Translations under genes and position numbers: made by a program
Assembly (NCBI GenBank): GCA_045588185.1
Contig: JAZNDR010000083.1
Coordinates: 1-30,009, forward strand
Reading direction: 5' to 3'
Origin: Scatosoma sp045588185
GTDB taxonomy: Bacteria; Bacillota; Clostridia; Christensenellales; Borkfalkiaceae
DNA length: 30,009 nucleotides
The notes under the pieces: generated by a model
Seen by the model: only the letters and a program-made list of their open reading frames with translations
What the model was told of the DNA's origin: nothing
The model's database searches: none
Part shown: one piece after another, positions 7,270 through 13,162 of the stretch
Position numbering within the stretch: position 1 is the stretch's first letter
Layout of the letters: each line of letters starts with the position of its first letter

Positions 7270-7542
7270 TTATCTTACTATTTTTCTTCCGCGCTTACTA
7301 TTGATGAAAAACAGGCACAAATCCACCGAAACCACAACCAAGTTAAAGCAATAGATAATCAAGACGTAGCTCAGCTGGTTGTTGACAATCTTGCCTATAA
7401 TCCCCGAAACGTAGCCGATAATGATAGCAAGGATAAAAACCAAGCTCTTGCCCTGCGTGGACTTGGATTTGATGCTCTTATATACGGATATGGGCCAAGA
7501 TAAGCCGAAGCAGGCAAGCATAATAAACTCAAAAACTTGCAT
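7270..7542 (-). CDS. SemiSWEET / PQ-loop-like small membrane transporter
   Basis: 90-residue protein with three hydrophobic segments (about 5-20, 32-52, 58-82). The stretch WPISVYKSIKSKSTQGKSLVF matches the PQ-loop pattern (helix with Pro, then K-S-x-x-G-x-S) of SemiSWEET half-transporters, which dimerise to move sugars or other small solutes; one triple-helix unit of ~90 residues is the usual size. The substrate cannot be told. The ATG at 7540-7542 has AAGGAGAA upstream. It is transcribed divergently from the LysR gene, whose product probably controls it. Confidence 0.75.
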   Translation of the reverse strand: MQVFEFIMLACFGLSWPISVYKSIKSKSTQGKSLVFILAIIIGYVSGIIGKIVNNQLSYVLIIYCFNLVVVSVDLCLFFINSKRGRKIVR

Positions 7543-7571
7543 ACAAAGTTCTCCTTTTTCCTTTTTTCTAT

Positions 7572-7637
7572 ATTATACACTTGACAAAAAGAAAAGTAAA
7601 ATATATAATTTTTATAGAAATGATAGGTTTTGCCTAT
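7572..7637. promoter_or_regulatory. Divergent LysR promoter region with T-N11-A box
   Basis: Plus strand: consensus TTGACA (7581-7586), 17 bp, TATAAT (7604-7609) for the LysR gene. Minus strand: TTTACT (7595-7600), 17 bp, TATAAT (7572-7577) for the SemiSWEET-like gene; the two promoters overlap. The palindrome ATAGG-TTTTG-CCTAT (7623-7637) contains a T-N11-A LysR box and lies in the LysR leader just after the expected transcription start, as expected for autorepression. Confidence 0.78.
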
Positions 7638-7649
7638 AAAGGAGCTTCT

Positions 7650-8507
7650 ATGGACATACAAAAATTGAAATATTTTTATACGACGGCACAGCTGGAACAC
7701 ATCACGCGCGCTTCGGAGCTGTTGCATATTTCCCAACCGTCTTTGACCCAAGCCATACACACGCTTGAAGCCGAGCTTGGCGTCGAGCTTTTTGCTCGGC
7801 AGGGCAGGCGCATTGTTTTGACGCAGTTCGGTAAATATTTGAAGGACAGGCTGGATACCTTGCTTCCGCAGTTCGATAATTTGCCGAGCGAAATCGAGCA
7901 ATTGAAAAATGCCATTAATAAAACGGTAAAATTAAACATTTTGGCAGGCTCGTCTTTTGTCATCAATACGATTATGTCGTATAAAAAGAAGAACCCCGAC
8001 GTTATTTTCGACTTTGAACAAAACCAACAAAAGTACGATTGCGACATTGTCATCACCACAAACGGGCTTCACGACGACAGCACGAAAAACTACGCCGAGC
8101 GCTGTGTCAAGGAAGAAAAAATTTATCTTGCCGTTCCCAAAAGCTCGAAATACGCCACGTATAAAGAAATCGCGTTAAGCGCGGTAAAGGATGAAAGCTT
8201 TATCATGCTCTCCAACACCCGTCTTTTTGGGGTAATCTGCAACAAGTTTTGCTCGATTGCGGGGTTTTATCCGAAAATCTTGTTCGAATCGGACTCTCCC
8301 GTCGCTGTGCAAAATATCATAAGCACGGGCGCAGGCATCGCCTTTTGGCCCGAGCACTCGTGGGGGAAACTAAACAATAAAAACGTAACGCTGATCCCTA
8401 TATCCTATCCGATTTGCCAAAGGGATTTGATCATAGAACTCCACAGCCGATTGCCGAAATCCGCCTATGCAGAAGATTTCTATCATTATTTATTACGTAA
8501 AATGTAA
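7650..8507 (+). CDS. LysR-family transcriptional regulator
   Basis: 285-residue regulator. The N-terminal winged HTH (residues 1-60) has the typical LysR pattern MDIQKLKYFYTTAQLEHITRA and SQPSLTQAIHTLEAELGVELF; the effector-binding part is about 90-285. The ATG at 7650 is preceded by AAAGGAG 5 nt upstream; an upstream in-frame TTG at 7581 is the -35 box of its own promoter and is rejected. It likely senses a small molecule and controls the divergent SemiSWEET-like gene. The co-inducer is unknown. Confidence 0.92.
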   Translation: MDIQKLKYFYTTAQLEHITRASELLHISQPSLTQAIHTLEAELGVELFARQGRRIVLTQFGKYLKDRLDTLLPQFDNLPSEIEQLKNAINKTVKLNILAGSSFVINTIMSYKKKNPDVIFDFEQNQQKYDCDIVITTNGLHDDSTKNYAERCVKEEKIYLAVPKSSKYATYKEIALSAVKDESFIMLSNTRLFGVICNKFCSIAGFYPKILFESDSPVAVQNIISTGAGIAFWPEHSWGKLNNKNVTLIPISYPICQRDLIIELHSRLPKSAYAEDFYHYLLRKM

Positions 8508-8540
8508 CCGACGTTACTGCGCGATTTATTTCACCCCCCC

Positions 8541-8578
8541 TTGTCATTCTGGAGCGAAGCGATAGAATCTGAAATATG
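8541..8578 (+). repeat. 38-bp direct repeat, left copy
   Basis: TTGTCATTCTGGAGCGAAGC-containing 38-bp sequence identical except for one base to 9550-9587. The two copies stand in the same orientation ~1 kb apart and enclose the second XRE cassette. Confidence 0.9.
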
Positions 8579-8594
8579 AACGATATGAGCATAG

Positions 8595-8621
8595 AAAAAG
8601 CACGGGATTCCCGTGCTTTTT
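8595..8621. terminator. Bidirectional terminator
   Basis: 12-bp stem AAAAAGCACGGG / CCCGTGCTTTTT with a 3-nt loop, between the LysR gene and the convergent membrane-protein gene at 8679. Same sequence family as the hairpins at 7225 and 12345. Confidence 0.85.
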
Positions 8622-8678
8622 TGATTCGGTTTAATTTAATGGAACGATTTAATCGGATTATACATTTCAATTACCATA

Positions 8679-8996
8679 CTATAAGTAATCGTTGCTTTCG
8701 TTGTTATCATCGCCGTCTTCATCAAAATCATCTTGTTTTAATCTATCATAATTTTGACTCACTCTTTTAATAATGAAATATTCAAGAACAATGAGCATAA
8801 CTATTGTCATAATCCCCACAGCCGGCATTTCAGCTATCATCGCAAAGCACCCAATCATTGCGATAAAGAGTATAACAATAATCCCGATAAGAAACCCATT
8901 TTGAATTTTTACATACTTTTTCTTATTCGCTTTTTTAAAGATTAAAACAAGCCCACCAACAACTAGACTGGCAAACGCAGCGCCAAGAATTCCCAT
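8679..8996 (-). CDS. Small membrane protein under XRE control (cassette 2)
   Basis: 105 residues with three hydrophobic segments (about 3-20, 33-52, 55-75) and an acidic tail (DDFDEDGDDNNESN). No recognised family. AAAGGAG lies 8 nt upstream of the ATG, and the stop of the upstream gene (8999-9001) is 2 nt before the start, so the two are co-translated. Function unknown; it belongs to the operon whose promoter spacer carries an XRE-type palindrome. Confidence 0.75.
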   Translation of the reverse strand: MGILGAAFASLVVGGLVLIFKKANKKKYVKIQNGFLIGIIVILFIAMIGCFAMIAEMPAVGIMTIVMLIVLEYFIIKRVSQNYDRLKQDDFDEDGDDNNESNDYL

Positions 8997-8998
8997 TT

Positions 8999-9205
8999 TT
9001 ATTTCTCCTTTATTCTATTTAAATATTCATTATGGATTTTATCCAACATCTCCCATGCTTCATCGCAAGGCTGATACTTTTTCATACTTTTAACAATTCC
9101 TATATATGTTGTCGCCCTACTTTTACTACTAATAAAATCTCTCGCCAAGTCCCCAATCGGCGTATTTTGTTCAGCGAAAGATTTTAGATACTCAGAAAAA
9201 TTCAT
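8999..9205 (-). CDS. YozE-like / SAM-like small protein (cassette 2)
   Basis: 68-residue protein resembling the YozE_SAM_like family of small Firmicute proteins: FSEYLKSFAEQNTPIGDLARDF with the characteristic S/T-P-I-G-D-L-A-x-D core, then a C-terminal helix with D-E-A-W and a final aromatic. Family members are small helical domains of unknown function. GGGGGA precedes the ATG at 9203-9205. First gene of the XRE-controlled operon. Confidence 0.75.
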   Translation of the reverse strand: MNFSEYLKSFAEQNTPIGDLARDFISSKSRATTYIGIVKSMKKYQPCDEAWEMLDKIHNEYLNRIKEK

Positions 9206-9237
9206 ATACTATCCCCCTACAACAATTTTATGACAAT

Positions 9238-9294
9238 ATTATACTAGATATTTTATCTAGTGTCAAGATATTTTGTGTAGTTTTGGTGTAAAAT
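9238..9294. promoter_or_regulatory. Divergent promoter and operators of XRE cassette 2
   Basis: Minus strand: TTGACA (9261-9266), 17-bp spacer, TATAAT (9238-9243). The whole spacer is the 17-bp palindrome CTAGATATTTTATCTAG (9244-9260). A second site AGATATTTTGTGTAG (9266-9280) matches the first at 13 of 15 positions. TAAAAT (9289-9294) is the likely -10 for the XRE gene at 9301. The plan copies cassette 1, but with a different operator sequence. Confidence 0.82.
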
Positions 9295-9300
9295 TCTGTT

Positions 9301-9501
9301 ATGGATAAAATGTTTTGTAAGAATTTAAGAGAAACTCGAAAATCTTGTGGACTAACGCAAAAGCAAGTTGCGACGGCTTTGAACGTAGTCGAAAGCTGTT
9401 ACGCAAATTGGGAACAGGGAAGAACCGAACCAAATATTGATATGCTACGGAAACTTGGTGAAATTTTTAACGTAAGCATTGATGATTTAATAAACGGATA
9501 A
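9301..9501 (+). CDS. XRE-family transcriptional regulator (cassette 2)
   Basis: 66-residue HTH-only protein: LTQKQVATALNVVESCYANWEQGRTEPNIDMLRKLGEIFNVSIDDL is a standard Cro/CI domain (HTH about residues 17-38). No ribosome binding site is visible; TAAAAT ends 6 nt before the ATG, so translation is probably from a leaderless transcript, as in cassette 1. Likely represses the divergent YozE-like/membrane-protein operon and itself through the palindromes at 9244-9280. The stop codon overlaps the terminator stem. Confidence 0.9.
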   Translation: MDKMFCKNLRETRKSCGLTQKQVATALNVVESCYANWEQGRTEPNIDMLRKLGEIFNVSIDDLING

Positions 9502-9534
9502 AACGGCATTTACCTTATATGGTAGTGCCGTTTT
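9500..9534 (+). terminator. Terminator of XRE gene 2
   Basis: Stem AAAACGGCA / TGCCGTTTT with inner TACC/GGTA pairing, starting in the stop codon and ending in TTTT. Confidence 0.75.
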
Positions 9535-9549
9535 CACATTGTTCATAAT

Positions 9550-9587
9550 TTGTCATTCTGGAGCGAAGCGAGAGAATCTGAAATATG
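9550..9587 (+). repeat. 38-bp direct repeat, right copy
   Basis: Matches 8541-8578 at 37 of 38 positions, same orientation. Runs directly into tRNA-Glu-like repeat A. Confidence 0.9.
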
Positions 9588-9622
9588 TTTGACACCCTAT
9601 TGTGAAAGGGTGGTGGTCGCGC
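9584..9622. repeat. tRNA-Glu-like degenerate repeat, copy A
   Basis: Contains GTGAAAGGGTGGTG, identical to part of the anticodon arm of the genuine tRNA-Glu at 20737-20811 (plus-strand reading), then GTCGCGCGC. It lacks the acceptor end. A hairpin CGCGCAAAG / CTTTGCGCG with TTTT follows at 9619-9645. Confidence 0.7.
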
Positions 9623-9666
9623 GCAAAGCTGTTCTTTGCGCGTTTTATAATATGGCTAAAATGAAA

Positions 9667-9722
9667 TGGTGACCCGTACGGGTATCTTTGATACCCTACC
9701 CTAAAAGGGTGGTGGGCGCGCG
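9667..9722. repeat. tRNA-Glu-like degenerate repeat, copy B
   Basis: Begins TGGTGACCCGTACGGG, the exact 3' end of the tRNA-Glu at 20737 including CCA, then diverges (TATCTTTGATACCC in place of the T arm) and ends with AAGGGTGGTG from the anticodon arm. The fold is a run of short hairpins, not a tRNA cloverleaf. Copy C at 12254 is nearly identical. Confidence 0.75.
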
Positions 9723-9752
9723 AACCAATAGGTTCGTCCGACGGAAGCACAC

Positions 9753-9790
9753 AGCAAAAAAGACAAGCAACACTGCTTGTCTTTTTTGCT
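9753..9790. terminator. Strong hairpin, 17-bp stem
   Basis: AGCAAAAAAGACAAGCA / TGCTTGTCTTTTTTGCT with a 4-nt loop, followed by GGTGAGCC, which resembles a tRNA-Glu 3' end. No gene clearly ends here; the hairpin travels with the repeat unit. Confidence 0.7.
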
Positions 9791-9808
9791 GGTGAGCCTT
9801 AACCAACC

Positions 9809-10088
9809 TAGCCTGACAAGAATTGAACCGCCACACGTCTCAAAAGCGTCTTTTTTGCTCTTTTCGTCGCAGTCGCGCTTGAAATATGTTCAATATGTCT
9901 GCGCGCAACCACACCAAAAAACCGCTTAAAAATACCTCTTTTGAGATGCAAAGCAGTTTTAGGAGACAAAAAGCAGTACAGACAAGGAAATCGAGCGCAA
10001 TCATACACGCGTATTATAAGCGAGATTGACGCAGTACGTGCCATTTTTTGTCCCTAAAACCGTGTCGGGTTCAGCTCTTGTCAGGCTA
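9809..10088. mobile_element. MITE-like element with terminal inverted repeats and TA flanks
   Basis: Inverted repeats GCCTGACAAGA...GAACC at 9811-9828 and its mirror ending at 10086 (about 22 of 27 positions match, first 11 perfect), bounded by TA on both sides (9809-9810, 10087-10088). The 276-bp body has no transposase. TA duplication and short length fit a non-autonomous IS630/Tc1-mariner-type element. A 78-codon reading frame on the minus strand runs from 10044 into the left repeat but looks like chance. It lies 10 bp beyond the stop of the trkA-like gene. Confidence 0.65.
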
Positions 10089-10098
10089 AATCGAACCT

Positions 10099-10749
10099 TT
10101 ATTTTAACTTGCTAATCTTTGAAGTATTTGTGATAACTACAAGTTGCATATCCTTAGCCAATTTTACGGTAGGGTCAATATTCATTTCTAAATTATTTAC
10201 TTGCCGAATTGCAATAACGTTGATAGAATATTTTTTACGCAAATTTAATTCAATAAGCGTTTTACCTACCCATTCAGGTTTAACTTCAAGCTCTATTAAA
10301 GATACGTCGTTAGATAATTCAATAACGTCAACAAAACCCGAACTCAAAAGATTTTTTGCGAGGCGGATTCCCGATTCACATTCAGGGAATACCACTTTAT
10401 CCGCCCCTACCTTACTTAAAATCTTTTTATGCACTTCATTTGCACATTTTGCGATTACTGTATTTACGCCGACTTCTTTACACAGCATTACCGCCATAAC
10501 GCTTGCTTCAAGGTTATTTGCCATTGCAATAATAACAACGTCCATATTGGCGATACCAAGTTGTTTAATGACTTCTAAATTGGTTACGTCTGCACATTTA
10601 CAAAAAGGAATATTAGCAATAGCGGAATTGACAATAGCTTCATCTATATCCACCGCCAAAACTTCAACCCCATTATTCACAAGTTCTTTTGCTACGGCTA
10701 AACCATAGCGTCCAAGACCAAATACGGCATAAGATTTATGGATACTCAT
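10099..10749 (-). CDS. trkA: TrkA/KtrA-type potassium uptake regulatory protein
   Basis: 216-residue cytoplasmic RCK protein that gates the TrkH-type channel encoded just upstream. The N-terminal Rossmann domain has the nucleotide-binding G-x-G-x-x-G (FGLGRYG, residues 9-15) and acidic VDID near 36; the RCK_C domain spans about 135-216 (VSLIELEVKPEWVGKTL...). Length is that of KtrA/C-type single-unit proteins, half the size of E. coli TrkA. The ATG at 10747-10749 follows AAAGGAGTATGAT. It is 13 nt downstream of the trkH-like stop, so both form one operon. Confidence 0.93.
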   Translation of the reverse strand: MSIHKSYAVFGLGRYGLAVAKELVNNGVEVLAVDIDEAIVNSAIANIPFCKCADVTNLEVIKQLGIANMDVVIIAMANNLEASVMAVMLCKEVGVNTVIAKCANEVHKKILSKVGADKVVFPECESGIRLAKNLLSSGFVDVIELSNDVSLIELEVKPEWVGKTLIELNLRKKYSINVIAIRQVNNLEMNIDPTVKLAKDMQLVVITNTSKISKLK

Positions 10750-10762
10750 ATCATACTCCTTT

Positions 10763-12121
10763 TCAACCTACACTTATTTCCTCGGTAGGATTTTTAACAA
10801 TATTTCCTGTTTCTTTCTTTGAATTAAATACAACAGCCAAAGATATAGGTCCGATTCGTCCCAAATACATTGTAGCAATAATGATTAACTTCCCTATAAG
10901 ACCTAAATAAGGCGTGAGATTTCTTGACAATCCAACCGTTGCCGTTGCGCTTACGGTTTCATAAATTATATCAAGAGCTGGTGCGTTGGTGACAGTAGCA
11001 AGCAACACAGTGGATATAAAAACAATCGAAAAGGACATGCTTGCAACCGCAACCGCTTTCTTTGTGATTTGTCTTGATAAATTTCTATTAAACAACACTA
11101 CTTCATTTTTGTTTTTAATTGCCGAATATGCAGTAGCGAATAATACGACGATAGTCACTGTTTTTATACCGCCAGCCGTTCCCACAGGCGAACCGCCGAT
11201 GAACATTAAAAATAAGCAAAGAATTGCCGTGGCGTTTGTTAAATTTTCTTGCGGTATGGTTGCAAATCCTGCCGTTCTCGTCGTTATAGATTGGAAAAAG
11301 GATATTTGTATTTTATCAAAGAGGGAATAATTTGCTATGGTTAAGGCGTTATTGTACTCCAATATAAAAATCGCAACCGCGCCACCAAGAATAAGAATTG
11401 CCGTCGCCGATAATGCAATTTTGCTGTGCAACGTTAATCGGTTTAAGCATTTCAGTTTTTCTTTTCTAAAATTTTTTAATACGCGGATTATATCCCACCA
11501 AACGATATAACCGATACCGCCCAAAATAATCAAAAGGCTTGTGACGGCATTTATCAAAGGATTTGTAGCGTAACCACATAGGCTGTTTTCGGCTATTATA
11601 TCGATGCCTGCGTTGCAAAAAGCAGAAATTGAATTGAATATAGAAAGCCAAATCCCCTGCACGCCATAGTCGGGAATAAATACAAACATATACAGCACCG
11701 CTCCAACCCCTTCAATAATAAGCGTGCCAAAAATAACTTTCTTTACAAAGGCTACAAGCCCCGATAAAGAAGTAAGGTTGAAGGAATCACTAATCAATCT
11801 ACTGTCTTTTAATCCTATTTTACGGTGTAATACTATCGTGAAACCCGTCATTACGGTAATAATGCCAAGTCCGCCTACTTGTATTAAAAGCAATATGACG
11901 ATTTGCCCAAAAACACTCCAAGTCGTAACCGTCGGCAACGTAACCAATCCAGTCACGCAAGTTGAAGTGGTTGCCGTAAATAATGCGTCGATATACGGAA
12001 CAGCTTTCCCATTTTTTGAACTGATAGGTAAAGCAAGCAATAGACTACCTATCAATATTACAAATAGAAAACTTAACATAATGACTTGGGTTGTTGAAAG
12101 TTTTAATTTATGTTTTTTCAT
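10763..12121 (-). CDS. trkH: TrkH/KtrB-family potassium transporter
   Basis: Integral membrane K+ (or Na+-coupled K+) transporter of ~452 residues. The four pore-loop repeats are visible: TSTCVTGL, FNAGID-type (SAFCNAGIDII), GGSPVGTAGGIK, and SATATVGLSRNL, each with the conserved filter glycine or its equivalent. I start it at the ATG at 12119-12121 (MKKHKLKLS). A longer frame would start with TTG at 12184, but that TTG is inside the -35 box of a clear promoter. No strong ribosome binding site is visible before the ATG. Partner of the RCK protein downstream. Confidence 0.92.
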   Translation of the reverse strand: MKKHKLKLSTTQVIMLSFLFVILIGSLLLALPISSKNGKAVPYIDALFTATTSTCVTGLVTLPTVTTWSVFGQIVILLLIQVGGLGIITVMTGFTIVLHRKIGLKDSRLISDSFNLTSLSGLVAFVKKVIFGTLIIEGVGAVLYMFVFIPDYGVQGIWLSIFNSISAFCNAGIDIIAENSLCGYATNPLINAVTSLLIILGGIGYIVWWDIIRVLKNFRKEKLKCLNRLTLHSKIALSATAILILGGAVAIFILEYNNALTIANYSLFDKIQISFFQSITTRTAGFATIPQENLTNATAILCLFLMFIGGSPVGTAGGIKTVTIVVLFATAYSAIKNKNEVVLFNRNLSRQITKKAVAVASMSFSIVFISTVLLATVTNAPALDIIYETVSATATVGLSRNLTPYLGLIGKLIIIATMYLGRIGPISLAVVFNSKKETGNIVKNPTEEISVG

Positions 12122-12155
12122 AATCAATTTTTTTGAGACGAGATTTAGTATTTTT

Positions 12156-12184
12156 ATTATAACACAATTCAAGATATATTTCAA
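12156..12184 (-). promoter_or_regulatory. Promoter of the trkH-trkA operon
   Basis: Minus-strand TTGAAA (12179-12184), 17 bp, TATAAT (12156-12161), giving a ~28-nt leader. No c-di-AMP riboswitch-sized leader is present. Confidence 0.78.
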
Positions 12185-12253
12185 GTTTTTAAGGAATAAA
12201 AATTAAAATAGCACTACGGCGTACGCTTGTATAATACGGATAAATTTTATAAA

Positions 12254-12307
12254 GTGACCCGTACGGGTATCTTTGATACCCTACCCTAAAAGGGTGGTGA
12301 TCGCGCG
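12254..12307. repeat. tRNA-Glu-like degenerate repeat, copy C
   Basis: GTGACCCGTACGGGTATC followed by TTTGATACCC, CCTAAAAGGGTGGTG and CGCGCG; nearly identical to copy B at 9667-9722. Followed 38 nt later by a strong hairpin and then TGGTGACCC, again the tRNA-Glu 3' end. The stretch 12185-12595 contains no gene. Confidence 0.8.
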
Positions 12308-12344
12308 AACCAACGTGTTCATCGTATTTCCCGTACGGGCGCAA

Positions 12345-12380
12345 GCAAAAAAGCACAGGACAATTCCTGTGCTTTTTTGC
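12345..12380. terminator. Strong hairpin, 16-bp stem
   Basis: GCAAAAAAGCACAGGA / TCCTGTGCTTTTTTGC with CAAT loop. Shares its core with the terminators at 7225 and 8595. Followed by TGGTGACCC (12381-12389). Confidence 0.78.
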
Positions 12381-12394
12381 TGGTGACCCAATTT

Positions 12395-12427
12395 GAGCGT
12401 AAAACGAACAATTTTACGCTCTTTTTT
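12395..12427 (+). terminator. Rho-independent terminator, plus orientation
   Basis: GAGCGTAAAA / TTTTACGCTC stem with 7-nt loop and TTTTTT on the plus strand. No plus-strand gene precedes it, so it may be a relic or end an unseen RNA. Confidence 0.7.
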
Positions 12428-12523
12428 ATTATAAAATTAAGGGCAGGACACAAAGCCCCACCCCATAAGTTTTTTTATTAAATTTTACAATTCCCGCCCA
12501 AGTATATTACATTTTTTACTAAA

Positions 12524-12578
12524 GTTACTGTAAATTTTCTTTAGTGACAGTGAGGTGTGAGCTTGTCTTGATACAAGT
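12524..12578 (+). repeat. Island-flanking repeat R1
   Basis: 55-bp sequence GTTACTGTAAATTTTCTTTAG... ending GCTTGTCTTGATACAAGT. The same consensus recurs three times in the same orientation at 17860-18105 on the other side of the restriction-modification-like genes. The 3' part can fold (CTTGT / ACAAG). Confidence 0.82.
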
Positions 12579-12595
12579 GGGGCAATTTTAAATAA

Positions 12596-13144
12596 TTATT
12601 TATAATTTTCTAATACTTTTAAAATGCTTGTTAATTCGGTTAAAGGGACTTTGTAATCGTCACCATGGTATTGTCTATAGTTTCTATAGCGACTTATATT
12701 CTTAAACTCTATACAACCTACTATAACAGCGTGTGACGTTTTAGAAATATCAACCAAGCGAGTTTTATCGTTTAATCCGTCAATAAATATTTGAACGCAG
12801 TATTTAAAGCCTTTAGAAAGTCCAGACGTATATTGGTCCCGACTATATAGTAAATTTAACATATTAAAGCTACCAAAGTAACCACTTGTTTTGATTTCAA
12901 AAATATCCTCATTTAAGATGAAATCAAAATTATCGTAATTACCTGCCTGTAATTCATAATCGAAAGGAATATTATTGTCTTCCAAAAACTTTTTAAATAC
13001 CAATTGACCGATAGTTCCAACCAGAATCATATTTTCTTGTCTTTCTTGATTAAAACCAAATCGGTTATACTCATAGTTCATTCTTTCGGCACTATGTTTA
13101 ATGGCTAAACGCTTTATTTCTTCATTTACTATGATTTCTATCAT
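12596..13144 (-). CDS. PD-(D/E)XK-type nuclease, putative restriction endonuclease subunit
   Basis: 182-residue protein with a compact nuclease signature: IGQLVFKKFLEDN (43-55) supplies the helix preceding the core, D74 in FDFIL, and E83-x-K85 in FEIKTS form a D-x8-E-x-K motif. The remainder (SGYFGSFNMLNLLYSRDQYTSGLSKGFKYCVQIFIDG) continues the fold with an exposed Q-x-F strand. I recognise no named family. It is the last gene of a five-gene operon, 18 nt after the HNH gene stop, with GGAG before its ATG. Likely a second nuclease or specificity partner of the HNH protein. Confidence 0.7.
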   Translation of the reverse strand: MIEIIVNEEIKRLAIKHSAERMNYEYNRFGFNQERQENMILVGTIGQLVFKKFLEDNNIPFDYELQAGNYDNFDFILNEDIFEIKTSGYFGSFNMLNLLYSRDQYTSGLSKGFKYCVQIFIDGLNDKTRLVDISKTSHAVIVGCIEFKNISRYRNYRQYHGDDYKVPLTELTSILKVLENYK

Positions 13145-13162
13145 AAATTACTCCGTCTTTTA

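Noticed and set aside
7258..7503. 81-codon plus-strand ORF opposite the SemiSWEET-like gene
   Set aside because: Starts inside a terminator stem and lacks a ribosome binding site; the minus-strand protein has a clear membrane pattern.
9667..9722. Possible functional tRNA at copy B
   Set aside because: It has the tRNA-Glu acceptor 3' end and anticodon-arm text, but no 5' acceptor strand, no D arm and no GTTCGA T loop; it folds only into short hairpins.
9808..10044. 78-codon minus-strand ORF (MARTASISL...)
   Set aside because: It lies inside the MITE-like element and ends in its inverted repeat; composition is odd (very basic, no recognisable domain).
12122..12184. N-terminal extension of the TrkH-like protein (TTG start)
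   Set aside because: The TTG is the -35 box of a TTGAAA-N17-TATAAT promoter, so it cannot be in the transcript.
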